The position numbers were made by a program, and so were the translations under genes. DNA of 64,000 nucleotides from Ferrovibrio sp. GTDB lineage: Bacteria > Pseudomonadota > Alphaproteobacteria > Ferrovibrionales > Ferrovibrionaceae. Shown piece after piece: positions 7,937 through 17,050 of the stretch (position 1 is the stretch's first letter; each line of letters begins with the position of its first letter). The notes under the pieces are model-generated. The model was not told the origin of the DNA and made no database searches. It worked only from the letters and a program-made list of their open reading frames with translations. The stretch lies in NCBI RefSeq assembly GCF_019636075.1, contig NZ_JAHBYG010000003.1, positions 80,769 to 144,768 of the forward strand, given 5' to 3'.

Positions 7937-9121
7937 TCAACTGCCCAAATGGATTGGGCCGTCGATCAGGATGAACTTGGCCTTCTGCACCTGGAACAGG
8001 AAGGAGGAATTCGAACCCTGGCGTTTCTGAGGCCCGAAATCCACCACCGGCCCACCGAAGATATCGCGATAGCCTTTGATCGATTCCATGCCGGCTATGA
8101 ACTTGTCGGTTGTCAGATCCTTGCCGGCGCGTTCGATGCCGATGGCGATCATGTCGGCAAGGGCATAGCCATAGACCGAGCCGATATTGATTTCGGCGTT
8201 ATACTTGGCCTTGTACTTGTCCATCCACGCGACAAGATGCGCAGGCGCGGTGTCGCGATAGGGCAGGATGGTGCCGGCCATGGTGTAGAAGCCTTCCGTT
8301 ACACCGCCGGGCGCGCTGGCCACGATCTGGTCGTAGGAAGCCGACTGGCCGATGAAATCCACATCCATCCAGCCCATCTTGCGCGCCGTGGCATAAGGCA
8401 CGATGGCATCGCGTACGATCGAGCCCGAGGCGATCAGGTCGCATCCGGCAGAGCGCAGCTTGGCGATTTGCGCGGTGAAGTCGGTATCGGCCGGTTTGTT
8501 GGTGGCGGTTTCCACCAGGGCGATTTTCATCGCCTGGGTCTGGTCGCGTGCCGCCTGGAAGATTTCCTGGCCGAAATCGGTGTCCTGATACAGCGAGCAG
8601 ATTTTCTGCTTGCCCTTCTTTTCCACCATCCATTTGATGCCGATGCGCATCTGTTCGTAATAGGTGGAGCCGGAGGCGAATTTCAGCCGATGCATCGGCT
8701 CGTGCATCTGGCGCGCAGCAGTGAGCGGAAACATGTTGGGCACATTGGCCTTCAACTGGTCGGCCATCACCGCATTGTTCATCGGTGTGCCAAGCGAGCC
8801 AGCCATCAGGAATACATTGTCGCGGTTGATCAGCTTGTTCACCGCCTGCACCGCGCGCGGCACCTGGTATTGACTGTCTTCCACGATCAGTCGCAATTTG
8901 CGGCCATGGATGCCGCCGGCCTCGTTGATCTCGTCGAACCGCATGCGGATGGCGTTGGATGAGGTGACGCCATAGCTGGCGGCAGGGCCAGACAGATCGG
9001 TATGCATGCCGATCAGCACTTCGGTTTTGCTTACTCCGCGCACCTTCTGCGCCTGAGCTTGGGTCATCGGCAGCGCAACCAATGCCGCCGCACTCAACAG
9101 AATGATCCTGGACATTGTCAT
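7937..9121 (-). CDS. ABC transporter substrate-binding protein, LivK/HAAT type (copy 2)
   Basis: 394 residues: signal peptide (LLSAAALVALPMTQAQAQ) and the two-lobe periplasmic binding fold of the branched-chain amino acid (HAAT) class. Landmarks are GMHTDLSGPAASYG, FDEINEAGGIHGRKL, and SLYQDTDFGQEI in the inter-lobe region. By eye it is about two-thirds identical to the neighbouring copy at 9292-10473, so the pair arose by tandem duplication. A terminator-like hairpin separates them, so this copy may be separately expressed or at low level from read-through. The ligand cannot be named; HAAT proteins bind amino acids, amides, aromatic acids and others. Confidence 0.9.
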   Translation of the reverse strand: MTMSRIILLSAAALVALPMTQAQAQKVRGVSKTEVLIGMHTDLSGPAASYGVTSSNAIRMRFDEINEAGGIHGRKLRLIVEDSQYQVPRAVQAVNKLINRDNVFLMAGSLGTPMNNAVMADQLKANVPNMFPLTAARQMHEPMHRLKFASGSTYYEQMRIGIKWMVEKKGKQKICSLYQDTDFGQEIFQAARDQTQAMKIALVETATNKPADTDFTAQIAKLRSAGCDLIASGSIVRDAIVPYATARKMGWMDVDFIGQSASYDQIVASAPGGVTEGFYTMAGTILPYRDTAPAHLVAWMDKYKAKYNAEINIGSVYGYALADMIAIGIERAGKDLTTDKFIAGMESIKGYRDIFGGPVVDFGPQKRQGSNSSFLFQVQKAKFILIDGPIHLGS

Positions 9122-9236
9122 GATACCCCGGCCTCCCGTTTTGTGTTGTTGCCACTTTTCCTGGTGTGGTGGGGAAATACTATCCTGCTTCCGGCCAGGC
9201 GGCAGCAGGATTCTCCATCTCGCATCTGCGAAATAG

Positions 9237-9266
9237 AAAAGGCCCGCAGCGTCCGCCGCGGGCCTT
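9237..9266 (-). terminator. Intrinsic terminator after the first binding-protein gene
   Basis: On the minus strand the sequence reads AAGGCCCGC, a short loop, then GCGGGCCTT followed by TTCTATTTC: a GC-rich stem with a U-rich tail. It lies 26-55 nt past the stop of the gene ending at 9292 and upstream of the second copy. It would end or attenuate transcription of the ABC operon before the paralogue. Confidence 0.75.
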
Positions 9267-9291
9267 CGCTTATGCAGGATAATGCGGCGGA

Positions 9292-10473
9292 TCAGTAGTA
9301 GAGCGGGCCCTCAACCAGCTGGAAGCGGCCGGACTTGATCTGCGACAGGAAGGTGGCCGTCGAACCCTGGTGCTGGGTCTTGGAGAAAGTCAGCACCGGG
9401 CCGCCGAAGATATCGCGATAGCCCTGGATGCTTTCCAGCGCCGCCACGAACTTCTCGGTGGTGAGATCCTTACCGGCGCGATCCAGCGCGGTGACGATGA
9501 TGTCGGCGGAAACCTGGCCATAGATGGCGCCGATATTGGGATCGGCGTTGTACTTGGCCTTGTAGGAATCCCACCAGGCAGCCACGGTGGGGTTGGCGGT
9601 GTCGCGGTAGGGCATGATGGTGCCCGCGCCGACATAGAGGCCTTCCGTTACGCCGCCGGGCGCGCTTGCCACGATCTGGTCGAAGCTGGCGGCCTGAGCC
9701 ACGAAGTCCACATCGTTCCAGCCCATCTTGCGCGCGGTGGCGTAAGGCAGGATGGCATCGCGCACGATGGCGCCGAGCGCGATCAGATCACAACCGGCCG
9801 AACGCAGCTTGGCTACCTGAGCGGTGAAATCCGTGTCGGTCGGCTTGTTGGTGGCGGTCTCGACCACGGTCATATTCATGGCCTTGGCCTGATCCTGCAC
9901 GCCGTCCAGGATCTCCTTGCCGAAATCGGTGTCCTGATACAGCGAGCAGAGCTTCTTCTTGCCCTTCTTTTCGACCAGGTATTTCACGCCGGTGCGGATA
10001 TGGTCGTAATAGGTGGAGTAGGACTGGAATTTCAGCGGATGATGCGGCGCGCTCATCGAACGCGCGGCGGTGAGCGGGAACAGATTGGGGATGTTGGCCT
10101 TGAATTGATCGGCGAACACCGCGTTGTTATGCGGGGTGCCCAAGGCGCCGGCCATGATGAAGATGCGGTCGCGGTTGATCAGCTTGTTCACCGCCTGCAC
10201 GGCGCGCGGCACCTGATACTGGCTGTCTTCCACCACCAGCTTCAGCTTGCGGCCATGGATGCCGCCGGCTGCGTTCACTTCATCGAAGCGCAGGCGCAGC
10301 GCGTTGGACGAGGTGACGCCATAGCTGGCGGCCACGCTCGACAGATCGGTGTGCATGCCGATCACGATCTCATTCTTGCTGACGCCTTGCAGCTTCTGTG
10401 CATCCGCCTGGCCTGCAATGGCAAGGCCGGCAGCCACCGCTACGGCACCAATCAGTTTGTTTCCCTTATGCAT
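9292..10473 (-). CDS. ABC transporter substrate-binding protein, LivK/HAAT type (copy 1)
   Basis: 393 residues with a signal peptide (KLIGAVAVAAGLAIAGQADAQ) and the HAAT binding-protein fold (GMHTDLSSVAASYG, EVNAAGGIHGRKL, SLYQDTDFGKEI). It is the last gene before an intrinsic terminator in the minus-strand operon livH-livM-livG-livF-acyl-CoA synthetase-this gene, so it is the probable primary receptor of this transporter. The AMP-binding enzyme just upstream hints that the imported ligand may be an organic acid that is then CoA-activated. That is inference. Confidence 0.9.
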   Translation of the reverse strand: MHKGNKLIGAVAVAAGLAIAGQADAQKLQGVSKNEIVIGMHTDLSSVAASYGVTSSNALRLRFDEVNAAGGIHGRKLKLVVEDSQYQVPRAVQAVNKLINRDRIFIMAGALGTPHNNAVFADQFKANIPNLFPLTAARSMSAPHHPLKFQSYSTYYDHIRTGVKYLVEKKGKKKLCSLYQDTDFGKEILDGVQDQAKAMNMTVVETATNKPTDTDFTAQVAKLRSAGCDLIALGAIVRDAILPYATARKMGWNDVDFVAQAASFDQIVASAPGGVTEGLYVGAGTIMPYRDTANPTVAAWWDSYKAKYNADPNIGAIYGQVSADIIVTALDRAGKDLTTEKFVAALESIQGYRDIFGGPVLTFSKTQHQGSTATFLSQIKSGRFQLVEGPLYY

Positions 10474-10545
10474 AAGCTTTTCCTCCCGGGGTTAGCTTTT
10501 TCAGGTTCAGTGTTGCAACAAAAAACACCACATGCCCGCGCCGGC

Positions 10546-12447
10546 CTATTCGCCGCCGCGATACATCTCGTCGATCATATCCTTGTATTTTTCGTTCACG
10601 AATTTGCGCTTCAGCTTCATCGTGGGGGTGAGTTCGTCATCCTCGGCGGTCAATTGCTGTTCGATCAGGCGGAATTTCTTGATGGTTTCCACCCGCGCGA
10701 AATTCTTGTTCACTTTCTCGATTTCCACCCAGATCAGCTCCTGCACCTCCTTGGTGCGGCAGAGCGATGTGAAGTTGGTGAACGGTACGTTCAGGTCCTG
10801 GGCGTATTTCACCACATTGTCGTGGTCGATCATCACCAGGCAACTGAGGAATTTTCGGCGGTCGCCGATCACCACGGCATCCGAGATATAGGGGCTGAAC
10901 TTCAACTGGTTCTCGATCTCGGACGGCGTGATGTTCTTGCCGCCGGCAGTGATGATGATGTCTTTCATCCGGTCGGTGATGCGCACCCAGCCTTCATTGT
11001 CGATATTGCCCACATCGCCGGTATGCAGCCAGCCATCGATCACGGTTTCGGCGGTCTTGCTCGGATTGTTGAGATAGCCGAGGAAGACATGCGGCCCGCG
11101 CAGCAGGATTTCGCCTTCAGGGCTGATCTTCACATCCGTGTTGGGCACGGCCTTGCCCACACTGCCAAGCTTCAGGCGGTCATCCTGCGGTGCTGTGGCC
11201 AGGCCCACATTTTCGGTCTGGCCATACACTTCGCGCATGTCCATGCCGATGGCGAGATACCATTTGATCAGGTCGGGCGAGATCGGTGCGGCGCCTGTAG
11301 CCAGCCAGCGGCACCGATGAATGCCGATGATGGACTTGATGTTGCGCAGCACCAGCTTGTCGGCCAGCCAGAAGGCGGCCTTCAGCCAGGTCGGCTGCGG
11401 CTGGCCATCCAGGATGCATTCGGCGCGCTTATAGCCGATACCGAGTGCGATCTTGTAGGCCCATTTGCCGAAGCCGGTCGCGTCCTTCATGCGGATGGCG
11501 ATGGCGGAGAAGAATTTCTCCCACAAGCGCGGCACCGCGAAAAACAGCGTGGGCTGCACTTCCTGCAAATTCTGCGGCACGGTATCCGGGCTTTCGGCGA
11601 AATTCACCGTGGAGCCGGATTTCAGCGGCCACAGCACGGTGAAGCCGCGTTCGGCGATATGGCAGAGCGGCAGGAAGGAAAGCTGTTCGTCGTCGGGATA
11701 CTGCTCCATCATCTTGTAGCTGTTTTCCAGCTGGAACAGCAGATTGGCATGGCTGATCATGGCGCCTTTGGGCGCGCCGGTGGTGCCGGACGTGTAGATC
11801 AGGATGGCCAGATCGGAGGGGCTGCCCTTGGCGAGTTCGGCTTCCCAGTAATCGGGATGCTGGGCCTCGAATTTGCGACCCTCCTCCAGCAATTGCTCGA
11901 AGCTGATGACCATCGGGTCGTGGAAGTCCTTCAGGCCTTCCATGTCGATCACCACGATCTTGCGCAAGGATGGGCAGCGTTCGCGCACATCCAGCGCCTT
12001 GTCGAGCTGTTCGTCATTTTCGGCGATATAAACCACCGAACGGCTGTCGTTGATGATGTATTCGATCTGCTTGGCAGAATCGGTGGTGTAGATACCGTTA
12101 TTCACCGCGCCGATGCCCTGCACGCCCATATCGGTGTAGAGCCATTCCGGCTTGCCTTCCGACGTGATCGACACCACATCGCCGCGCCGCACGCCCAAGG
12201 CGGCCAGCCCGAGGCCGCAATGCTTGGCATTCTCGCCGTATTCGCGCCAGGTGATGGATTTCCAAATGCCGAATTTCTTTTCGCGCAACGCCACCTTTTC
12301 GCCGCGCTCTTTGCAGCGGCGCCAGAAATAGCGCGGCACGGTATCGCGCTGGATAACCGCCAGGATGTCCTGGTCCCGCATCGTGTCGATGCCGGCGATT
12401 TGCCCGCTCGTCGCAGCCGTTCCGGCTGTCATAGTGGCGACCGTCAT
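10546..12447 (-). CDS. AMP-dependent synthetase/ligase, long-chain acyl-CoA synthetase type
   Basis: 633 residues of the ANL superfamily. The adenylation P-loop is LIYTSGTTGAPKGAMISHANL. VYGQTENVGLA (motif A5) and GWLHTGDVGNIDNEGWVRITDRMKDII (A7/A8 region) are also intact. The length and the N-terminal sequence (VIQRDTVPRYFWRRCKERGEKVALREKKFG) match FadD15/long-chain-type CoA ligases. Its position inside a HAAT ABC operon, 39 nt after livF, is a known arrangement in proteobacteria and suggests activation of the imported acid. The chain length or aromatic nature of the substrate is not determinable here. Confidence 0.9.
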   Translation of the reverse strand: MTVATMTAGTAATSGQIAGIDTMRDQDILAVIQRDTVPRYFWRRCKERGEKVALREKKFGIWKSITWREYGENAKHCGLGLAALGVRRGDVVSITSEGKPEWLYTDMGVQGIGAVNNGIYTTDSAKQIEYIINDSRSVVYIAENDEQLDKALDVRERCPSLRKIVVIDMEGLKDFHDPMVISFEQLLEEGRKFEAQHPDYWEAELAKGSPSDLAILIYTSGTTGAPKGAMISHANLLFQLENSYKMMEQYPDDEQLSFLPLCHIAERGFTVLWPLKSGSTVNFAESPDTVPQNLQEVQPTLFFAVPRLWEKFFSAIAIRMKDATGFGKWAYKIALGIGYKRAECILDGQPQPTWLKAAFWLADKLVLRNIKSIIGIHRCRWLATGAAPISPDLIKWYLAIGMDMREVYGQTENVGLATAPQDDRLKLGSVGKAVPNTDVKISPEGEILLRGPHVFLGYLNNPSKTAETVIDGWLHTGDVGNIDNEGWVRITDRMKDIIITAGGKNITPSEIENQLKFSPYISDAVVIGDRRKFLSCLVMIDHDNVVKYAQDLNVPFTNFTSLCRTKEVQELIWVEIEKVNKNFARVETIKKFRLIEQQLTAEDDELTPTMKLKRKFVNEKYKDMIDEMYRGGE

Positions 12448-12486
12448 GTCCCGCCTCCCTGATAACGCGTGTCTGAACCGGCGCGG

Positions 12487-13260
12487 TCAGCGCCAGGTCT
12501 TGCGCTTCTTCCAGCGCCGCTTGCCGCGTGCGCTTTCTTCCTTCTGGCCCAGATAGAATTCCTTGATGTCTTCTTTTTCCAGCAGCTTTTCGCAGGTATC
12601 GGCCATCACGATGCGGCCGACTTCCAGCACATAGCCGTAATGCGCGGCATTCAGCGCCACATTGGCATTCTGCTCCACCAGCAGAATAGTGGTGCCCTGT
12701 TCGGCATTGATGCGCACGATGATCTCGAAGATTTCTTTCACCAGCTTGGGCGACAGGCCCAGCGAAGGCTCATCCAGCAACAGCAGCTTCGGCCGCCCCA
12801 TCAACGCACGACCGATGGCCAGCATCTGCTGTTCGCCGCCCGACATCGAACCGGCGGGTTGGTTCTCGCGCTCCTTCAAACGCGGAAAATAGCCATAGAC
12901 CATGTCGATATCGCGCTGGATGCCATCGCGGTCGGAACGCGTATAGGCACCCATCTGCAGGTTTTCCAGCACGGTGAGGAAGGGGAAGGTTTCGCGTCCC
13001 TCCGGCACATGACCGATGCCTAGGCGCATCACCTTGTCTGGATCCATCTTCTGGATTTCGCGACCCTGGAACACCACGCTGCCTTTTTGCGGGTCCATCA
13101 CGCCGGAAATGGTTTTCAGGATCGTGGTCTTGCCCGCGCCATTGGCGCCCAGCACGGTAACGATGGAGCCTTCCGGCACTTCCAGGCTCACGCCGCGGAT
13201 GGCCATGATCGGACCGTAGAAGGTCTCGATATTGCTCAGGCGCAGGATCGGTTCAGCCAC
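12487..13260 (-). CDS. livF: HAAT ABC transporter ATP-binding protein, LivF type
   Basis: 257 residues with a complete ABC ATPase: Walker A GANGAGKTT, Q-loop replaced by the LivF-typical GHVPEGRETFPFLTVLENL, signature SMSGGEQQMLAIGRAL, Walker B KLLLLDEPSLGLSP and the switch region TILLVEQN (Gln in place of His is usual in LivF). The C terminus is extended by a strongly basic tail (RGKRRWKKRKTWR), not typical of LivF. It works with the adjacent LivG as the cytoplasmic motor of the transporter. It starts 3 nt after the livG stop. Confidence 0.93.
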   Translation of the reverse strand: MAEPILRLSNIETFYGPIMAIRGVSLEVPEGSIVTVLGANGAGKTTILKTISGVMDPQKGSVVFQGREIQKMDPDKVMRLGIGHVPEGRETFPFLTVLENLQMGAYTRSDRDGIQRDIDMVYGYFPRLKERENQPAGSMSGGEQQMLAIGRALMGRPKLLLLDEPSLGLSPKLVKEIFEIIVRINAEQGTTILLVEQNANVALNAAHYGYVLEVGRIVMADTCEKLLEKEDIKEFYLGQKEESARGKRRWKKRKTWR

Positions 13261-13263
13261 GTC

Positions 13264-14022
13264 TCAGCCCCCCAGATACGCCTTGACCACCTCGGGGTGG
13301 CTTTGCACTTCGCGCGACGTGCCGGTGGCCAGCACGCGACCGTAATTCAGGGCCAGCACGCGGTCGGAAACTTCGCTCACCAGCTTCATGTCGTGTTCCA
13401 CCATCAGCACGGTGATGCCAAGGTCGTTCTTGATGTCCTGTATCCACCAGGCCATGTCTTCGGTCTCTTCGGTATTGAGGCCGGAAGACGGTTCGTCCAG
13501 CAGCAGCAGCTTGGGCTCGGTACACAGCGCCCGGCCCAGTTCCACCACTTTGCGGGCGCCATAAGGCAGGTTCACGATCATGGTGTCGCGGTATTGCTGC
13601 AGATCCAGGAAGTCGATCACTTCCTCCGCCTTCTCGCGATGCGCCACTTCCATCTTGCGCACGCTGGGCAGAAACAGCAATTCGCTCAGAAGATTGGATT
13701 TGCGATGGGCATGGCGGCCGAGCAGCAGGTTCTGCAGCACGGTGGCATGTTCGAACAATTCGATATTCTGGAAGGTGCGGGCGATGCCCATGCCGGCGAT
13801 GGCATGCGGCGGCTCGCGGGTGATGTCGCGATCCTGATAGACCAGCCGGCCCTCGGTGGGATTGTAGATGCGGCTGATCAGGTTGAACACCGTGGTCTTG
13901 CCCGCGCCATTCGGGCCGATGATCGTGAACACCGTGCCGGGCTCGATCTCGAAATCCACGCCGTCCACGGCGCGGATGCCGCCGAAGTTGATGGCGATAT
14001 TTTCGGCCTTGAAGAAGGTCAC
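13264..14022 (-). CDS. livG: HAAT ABC transporter ATP-binding protein, LivG type
   Basis: 252 residues: Walker A GPNGAGKTT, Q-loop GIARTFQNIELF, Walker B KLLLLDEPSSGLN and H-loop VLMVEHDM. The ABC signature is NLPYGARKVVELGRAL, a derived form of LSGGQ; LivG proteins commonly carry LxYGxQR-like variants, so this is family-consistent. It overlaps the end of livM by 4 bp (ATGA), showing translational coupling. Confidence 0.93.
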   Translation of the reverse strand: MTFFKAENIAINFGGIRAVDGVDFEIEPGTVFTIIGPNGAGKTTVFNLISRIYNPTEGRLVYQDRDITREPPHAIAGMGIARTFQNIELFEHATVLQNLLLGRHAHRKSNLLSELLFLPSVRKMEVAHREKAEEVIDFLDLQQYRDTMIVNLPYGARKVVELGRALCTEPKLLLLDEPSSGLNTEETEDMAWWIQDIKNDLGITVLMVEHDMKLVSEVSDRVLALNYGRVLATGTSREVQSHPEVVKAYLGG

Positions 14023-15095
14023 CGGTTGCGCTCCGACTTGGTGTAGGATTTCTGCTTCTTGAACGTTGCCTTCTTGTAGAGCGGGAACAGCGAGAAATAG
14101 AGCTTCACCTTCAGCCAGCGGCCATAGATGCCATAAGGCTCGAACAGGATGAAGAAGACCAGGATCAGGCCGAACAGGCCGGGTTCCAGGCCTGGCTGAC
14201 GGGCGATGGTTTCAGGCAGATAGTCGCGCCCGATGGCAATCGCCTGCGGCAGTGCGCCAACGAACATCGCGCCGAAGATGGCGCCGTGGATCGAGCCCAG
14301 GCCGCCCACCACCACCATCAGAAGCAATTGGATCGACAGCAGGATGTTGAAGGCATCGGGTGCCAGATAACCGATCTTGTGGGCGAACAACGCACCGCCA
14401 AAACCGGTGAAACCGGCCGAGACCGCAAAAGCCGTGGTCTTGTAACGGGCCAGGTTCACGCCCATGGATTGCGCGGCGATCTCGCTGTCGCGGATGGCGA
14501 TGAAGGCCCGTCCGGTCGGCGAACGCAGCAGGTTCAAGGCCGCCAGCACCGCCAGCACCAGGCAGAACAGGCTGAGATAGTAGAACGGGATATCGTCGGT
14601 GATGGTGATGCCGAAATATTCCGGCCGCTCCACCGGAAAGCCCTTGAAGCCGCCGGTAACGCTTTCCCACTTGATCAACACATGCTCGATGATGAAGGCG
14701 AAGGCCAGGGTGGCGATGGCGAGATAGATGCCGGTCAGCCGCAGCGCCGGAAAGCCGATGGCTACGCCCACGGCCGCCGACAGCAGCGCGGCCGCCGCCA
14801 TCGACACCGGGAAAGGTGCGCCGTGGCTCAGCAGCACGGCATGGGTATAGGCGCCGATCCCTAGGAAGGCGGCATGGCCCAGCGATACCTGACCGGTGAA
14901 ACCGGTGAGCAGCATCAGGCCGATGCCGATGATCGACAGCACGAAGACGTAGGAGATTTCGCCGAGGTAGAAATCTTCCAGCACGCTGGGCGCCACCAGC
15001 AAGGCCAGGATCAGCAGGCCATACCAGAAGCGGTCTACGCCGTCGCGGAAAAGGTTGATGTCCTGGTTGTAATCGGTCTTGAAGAAAAAGCGCAT
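14019..15095 (-). CDS. livM: HAAT ABC transporter permease, LivM type
   Basis: 358 residues, polytopic. The LivM core GFTGQVSLGHAAFLGIGAYTHAVLL and the EAA-like loop near RDSEIAAQSMGVNLARYKTTAFAVSAGFTGFGGALFA are present, followed by VVGGLGSIHGAIFGA. About 8-9 hydrophobic segments are visible. The N-terminal about 20 residues and the last 20 (KKATFKKQKSYTKSERNR) are hydrophilic and basic; the basic tail is longer than usual. It lies 4 nt after livH. Confidence 0.93.
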   Translation of the reverse strand: MRFFFKTDYNQDINLFRDGVDRFWYGLLILALLVAPSVLEDFYLGEISYVFVLSIIGIGLMLLTGFTGQVSLGHAAFLGIGAYTHAVLLSHGAPFPVSMAAAALLSAAVGVAIGFPALRLTGIYLAIATLAFAFIIEHVLIKWESVTGGFKGFPVERPEYFGITITDDIPFYYLSLFCLVLAVLAALNLLRSPTGRAFIAIRDSEIAAQSMGVNLARYKTTAFAVSAGFTGFGGALFAHKIGYLAPDAFNILLSIQLLLMVVVGGLGSIHGAIFGAMFVGALPQAIAIGRDYLPETIARQPGLEPGLFGLILVFFILFEPYGIYGRWLKVKLYFSLFPLYKKATFKKQKSYTKSERNR

Positions 15096-15099
15096 GGCG

Positions 15100-15972
15100 T
15101 CACACCCGCTTTCGGCCGATATTGCCGAACAAGCCCTGCGGACGCAGGAACAGCACGGCCAGGATCACGATATAGGCGGCCACATCCTTCAGGTCGGATT
15201 CCAGATAACGGCCGGAGAATTGTTCGATAACGCCGATCACGATGCCGCCGATCACCGCGCCCGGGATCGAGCCGAAGCCGCCCAGCACGGCGGCGGCAAA
15301 GGCCTTCAGGCCGAGCAGACCCATGGTCACGTCGATCAGCGCCACCGGCGCCAGCAGCACGCCGGCCACGGCGGCCACGGCGGCCGAGATCGCCCAGATC
15401 AGCGAGAAGATGCGTTTCACCGGGATGCCCATGTAATAGGCGGCCAGCTGGTTTTGCGATGCGGCCTGCATCGCCACGCCCACGCGGGTATAGCGGAAGA
15501 AGGCAAACAAGGCGGCGCAGAGGATGGCTGTGCCGGCGATGATGGAAACGCTTACATGATTGAAGACCAGCCCGCCGAACTGGCTTACGCCTGCGGTGAA
15601 GGGGGTTTCGAAGGCGCGCGTCTCGGTGCCCCAGATGATCGAGGCGGCCGAGCGGAAGGTGAAGCCGAGCCCGATGGTGAGCATTACGATGGCGAATTGC
15701 GGCTGGCCGATCACCTGGCGCAGGATGGTGGCATCCAGCACATAGCCGAAGGCGGCCATGAACAGCACCGCCACCAAAAAGGCCAGCCAGTAGTTCAGCC
15801 CCAGTGAATCGATGGCCGCGAATGCCACGAAGGCACCCAGCATCATCAGGTCGCCCTGGGCGAAATTGACCATTTCGGTCGCCTTGTAGATCAGCACGAA
15901 GCCGAGCGCGACCAAGCCATAAATGCACCCCGAAGCCATGCCATTAAGCAATGACTGCACGATCTCAGACAG
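15100..15972 (-). CDS. livH: HAAT ABC transporter permease, LivH type (probable CTG start)
   Basis: 290 residues with about eight membrane segments and the LivH landmarks GLVALGFVLIYKATEMVNFAQGDLMM and VLGGFGSIPGAVIGG. Start choice: the nearest ATG or GTG in frame is GTG at 15960, 17 nt from the SD. The SD itself, AGGAGG (15983-15978), stands 5 nt before an in-frame CTG at 15972, giving MSEIVQSLLNG. I therefore annotate CTG as the likely start; GTG (286 residues) is the alternative. This is the first gene of the operon, with a sigma70-like promoter about 75 nt upstream. Confidence 0.9.
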   Translation of the reverse strand: MSEIVQSLLNGMASGCIYGLVALGFVLIYKATEMVNFAQGDLMMLGAFVAFAAIDSLGLNYWLAFLVAVLFMAAFGYVLDATILRQVIGQPQFAIVMLTIGLGFTFRSAASIIWGTETRAFETPFTAGVSQFGGLVFNHVSVSIIAGTAILCAALFAFFRYTRVGVAMQAASQNQLAAYYMGIPVKRIFSLIWAISAAVAAVAGVLLAPVALIDVTMGLLGLKAFAAAVLGGFGSIPGAVIGGIVIGVIEQFSGRYLESDLKDVAAYIVILAVLFLRPQGLFGNIGRKRV

Positions 15973-16047
15973 CTTAGCCTCCTCCCCTGCCGGCGCTGTT
16001 TCGCGCCAGGCGATTCTGTGCTTGTAGTTATGCCGTCTAAGGCGAAG

Positions 16048-16075
16048 ATTATGTTAAGCGCGCTCGTCCGGTCAA
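16048..16075 (-). promoter_or_regulatory. Sigma70-like promoter of the HAAT ABC operon
   Basis: On the minus strand TTGACC (16075-16070) and CATAAT (16053-16048) are separated by 16 nt, upstream of livH. The divergent LACTB2-like gene starts at 16138, so its control region overlaps. Confidence 0.6.
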
Positions 16076-16137
16076 TCCGTTCACTGTCGAATGCGTTTTT
16101 AGCGACCTGACGTAGGGTCAATTTCAGGAGCAGTGGA

Positions 16138-17049
16138 ATGAGTCCGCCCTTCATCAAGACATTGGATTTCAGTTATGGCGCGGCGGCCCGGCTCAGCCCC
16201 CTGGTGCGCCGCGTGGTGGCGCAGAATCCGTCAGCTTTCACGTTCCATGGCACCGGCACCTATATCATCGGCCGGCCCGGCGGCGGCCAGGCGGTGATCG
16301 ATCCCGGCCCGGAGGACGAGGCGCATCTGCAGGCCTTGCTGGCGGCGCTGGAAGGCCAGACTATCAGCCATATCCTGATCACCCATACCCATCGCGATCA
16401 TTCGCCGCTGGCGGCGGAATTGCAGCGCCGCACCGGCGCGCCCAGCTATGCCTTCGGTCCGCATCCGCAGCCGCGTGGCGTGGCGGTGGAAGAGGGCGGC
16501 GACCATGAATTCCAGCCCGATCACCTGCTGGCGGATGGCGAATGGATTCAAGGCGATGGCTGGAAAGTGCAGGCGCTGCACACGCCCGGGCATATCTCCA
16601 ATCACCTGTGTTTTTCCCTGGCCGAGGAGAATGCCCTGTTTTCGGGCGATCACGTGATGGGTTGGTCCACTACGATCATCTCTCCGCCCGATGGCAGCAT
16701 GACCGAATACTACAGCAGCCTGGAAAAACTGCTGCCGCGAAATGAGGCAGTGTATTACCCCACCCATGGCGCGCCGATCAGCGAGGCCACCACCGGGGGC
16801 TCGCCGCAGGCTTTTGTGCGAGCCCTGGTTGCCCATCGCCAGGGCCGCGAGGCGCAGATCATGACGGCGCTGGAAGCCGGGCCGCAAAGCATACCGGCGC
16901 TGGTGGCGCGCATGTATGTGGATGTGCCCAAGCATCTGCATGGCGCCGCCGCACGCTCGGTGCTGGCGCACCTGATTCACATGGCTGGCGATGGCCGGGT
17001 AGAGGCCGATCCGCAGCCCGATGAACGGGCGATCTACCGCAGGGCCTGA
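16138..17049 (+). CDS. Metallo-beta-lactamase fold hydrolase, LACTB2-like
   Basis: 303 residues. Zinc ligands are H83, H85, D87 and H88 (THTHRDHS), then H in LHTPGHISNHLCF, D in LFSGDHVMGW, and H in YYPTHGAP. STTIISPPDGSM and the C-terminal winged-helix-like region (RSVLAHLIHMAGDGRVE) match the LACTB2 subgroup. Human LACTB2 is an endoribonuclease; bacterial members are mostly annotated as hydrolases without known substrate. AGGAG precedes the ATG by 8 nt. The stop is 1 nt before the lipoprotein start, so the two are co-transcribed. Confidence 0.9.
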   Translation: MSPPFIKTLDFSYGAAARLSPLVRRVVAQNPSAFTFHGTGTYIIGRPGGGQAVIDPGPEDEAHLQALLAALEGQTISHILITHTHRDHSPLAAELQRRTGAPSYAFGPHPQPRGVAVEEGGDHEFQPDHLLADGEWIQGDGWKVQALHTPGHISNHLCFSLAEENALFSGDHVMGWSTTIISPPDGSMTEYYSSLEKLLPRNEAVYYPTHGAPISEATTGGSPQAFVRALVAHRQGREAQIMTALEAGPQSIPALVARMYVDVPKHLHGAAARSVLAHLIHMAGDGRVEADPQPDERAIYRRA

Positions 17050-17050
17050 C

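Noticed and set aside
9370..12462. A plus-strand open frame of about 1030 codons
   Set aside because: It lies antisense to the binding-protein, acyl-CoA synthetase and spacer sequence; its His/Gln/Gly-rich translation has no domain and reflects codon bias of the opposite strand.
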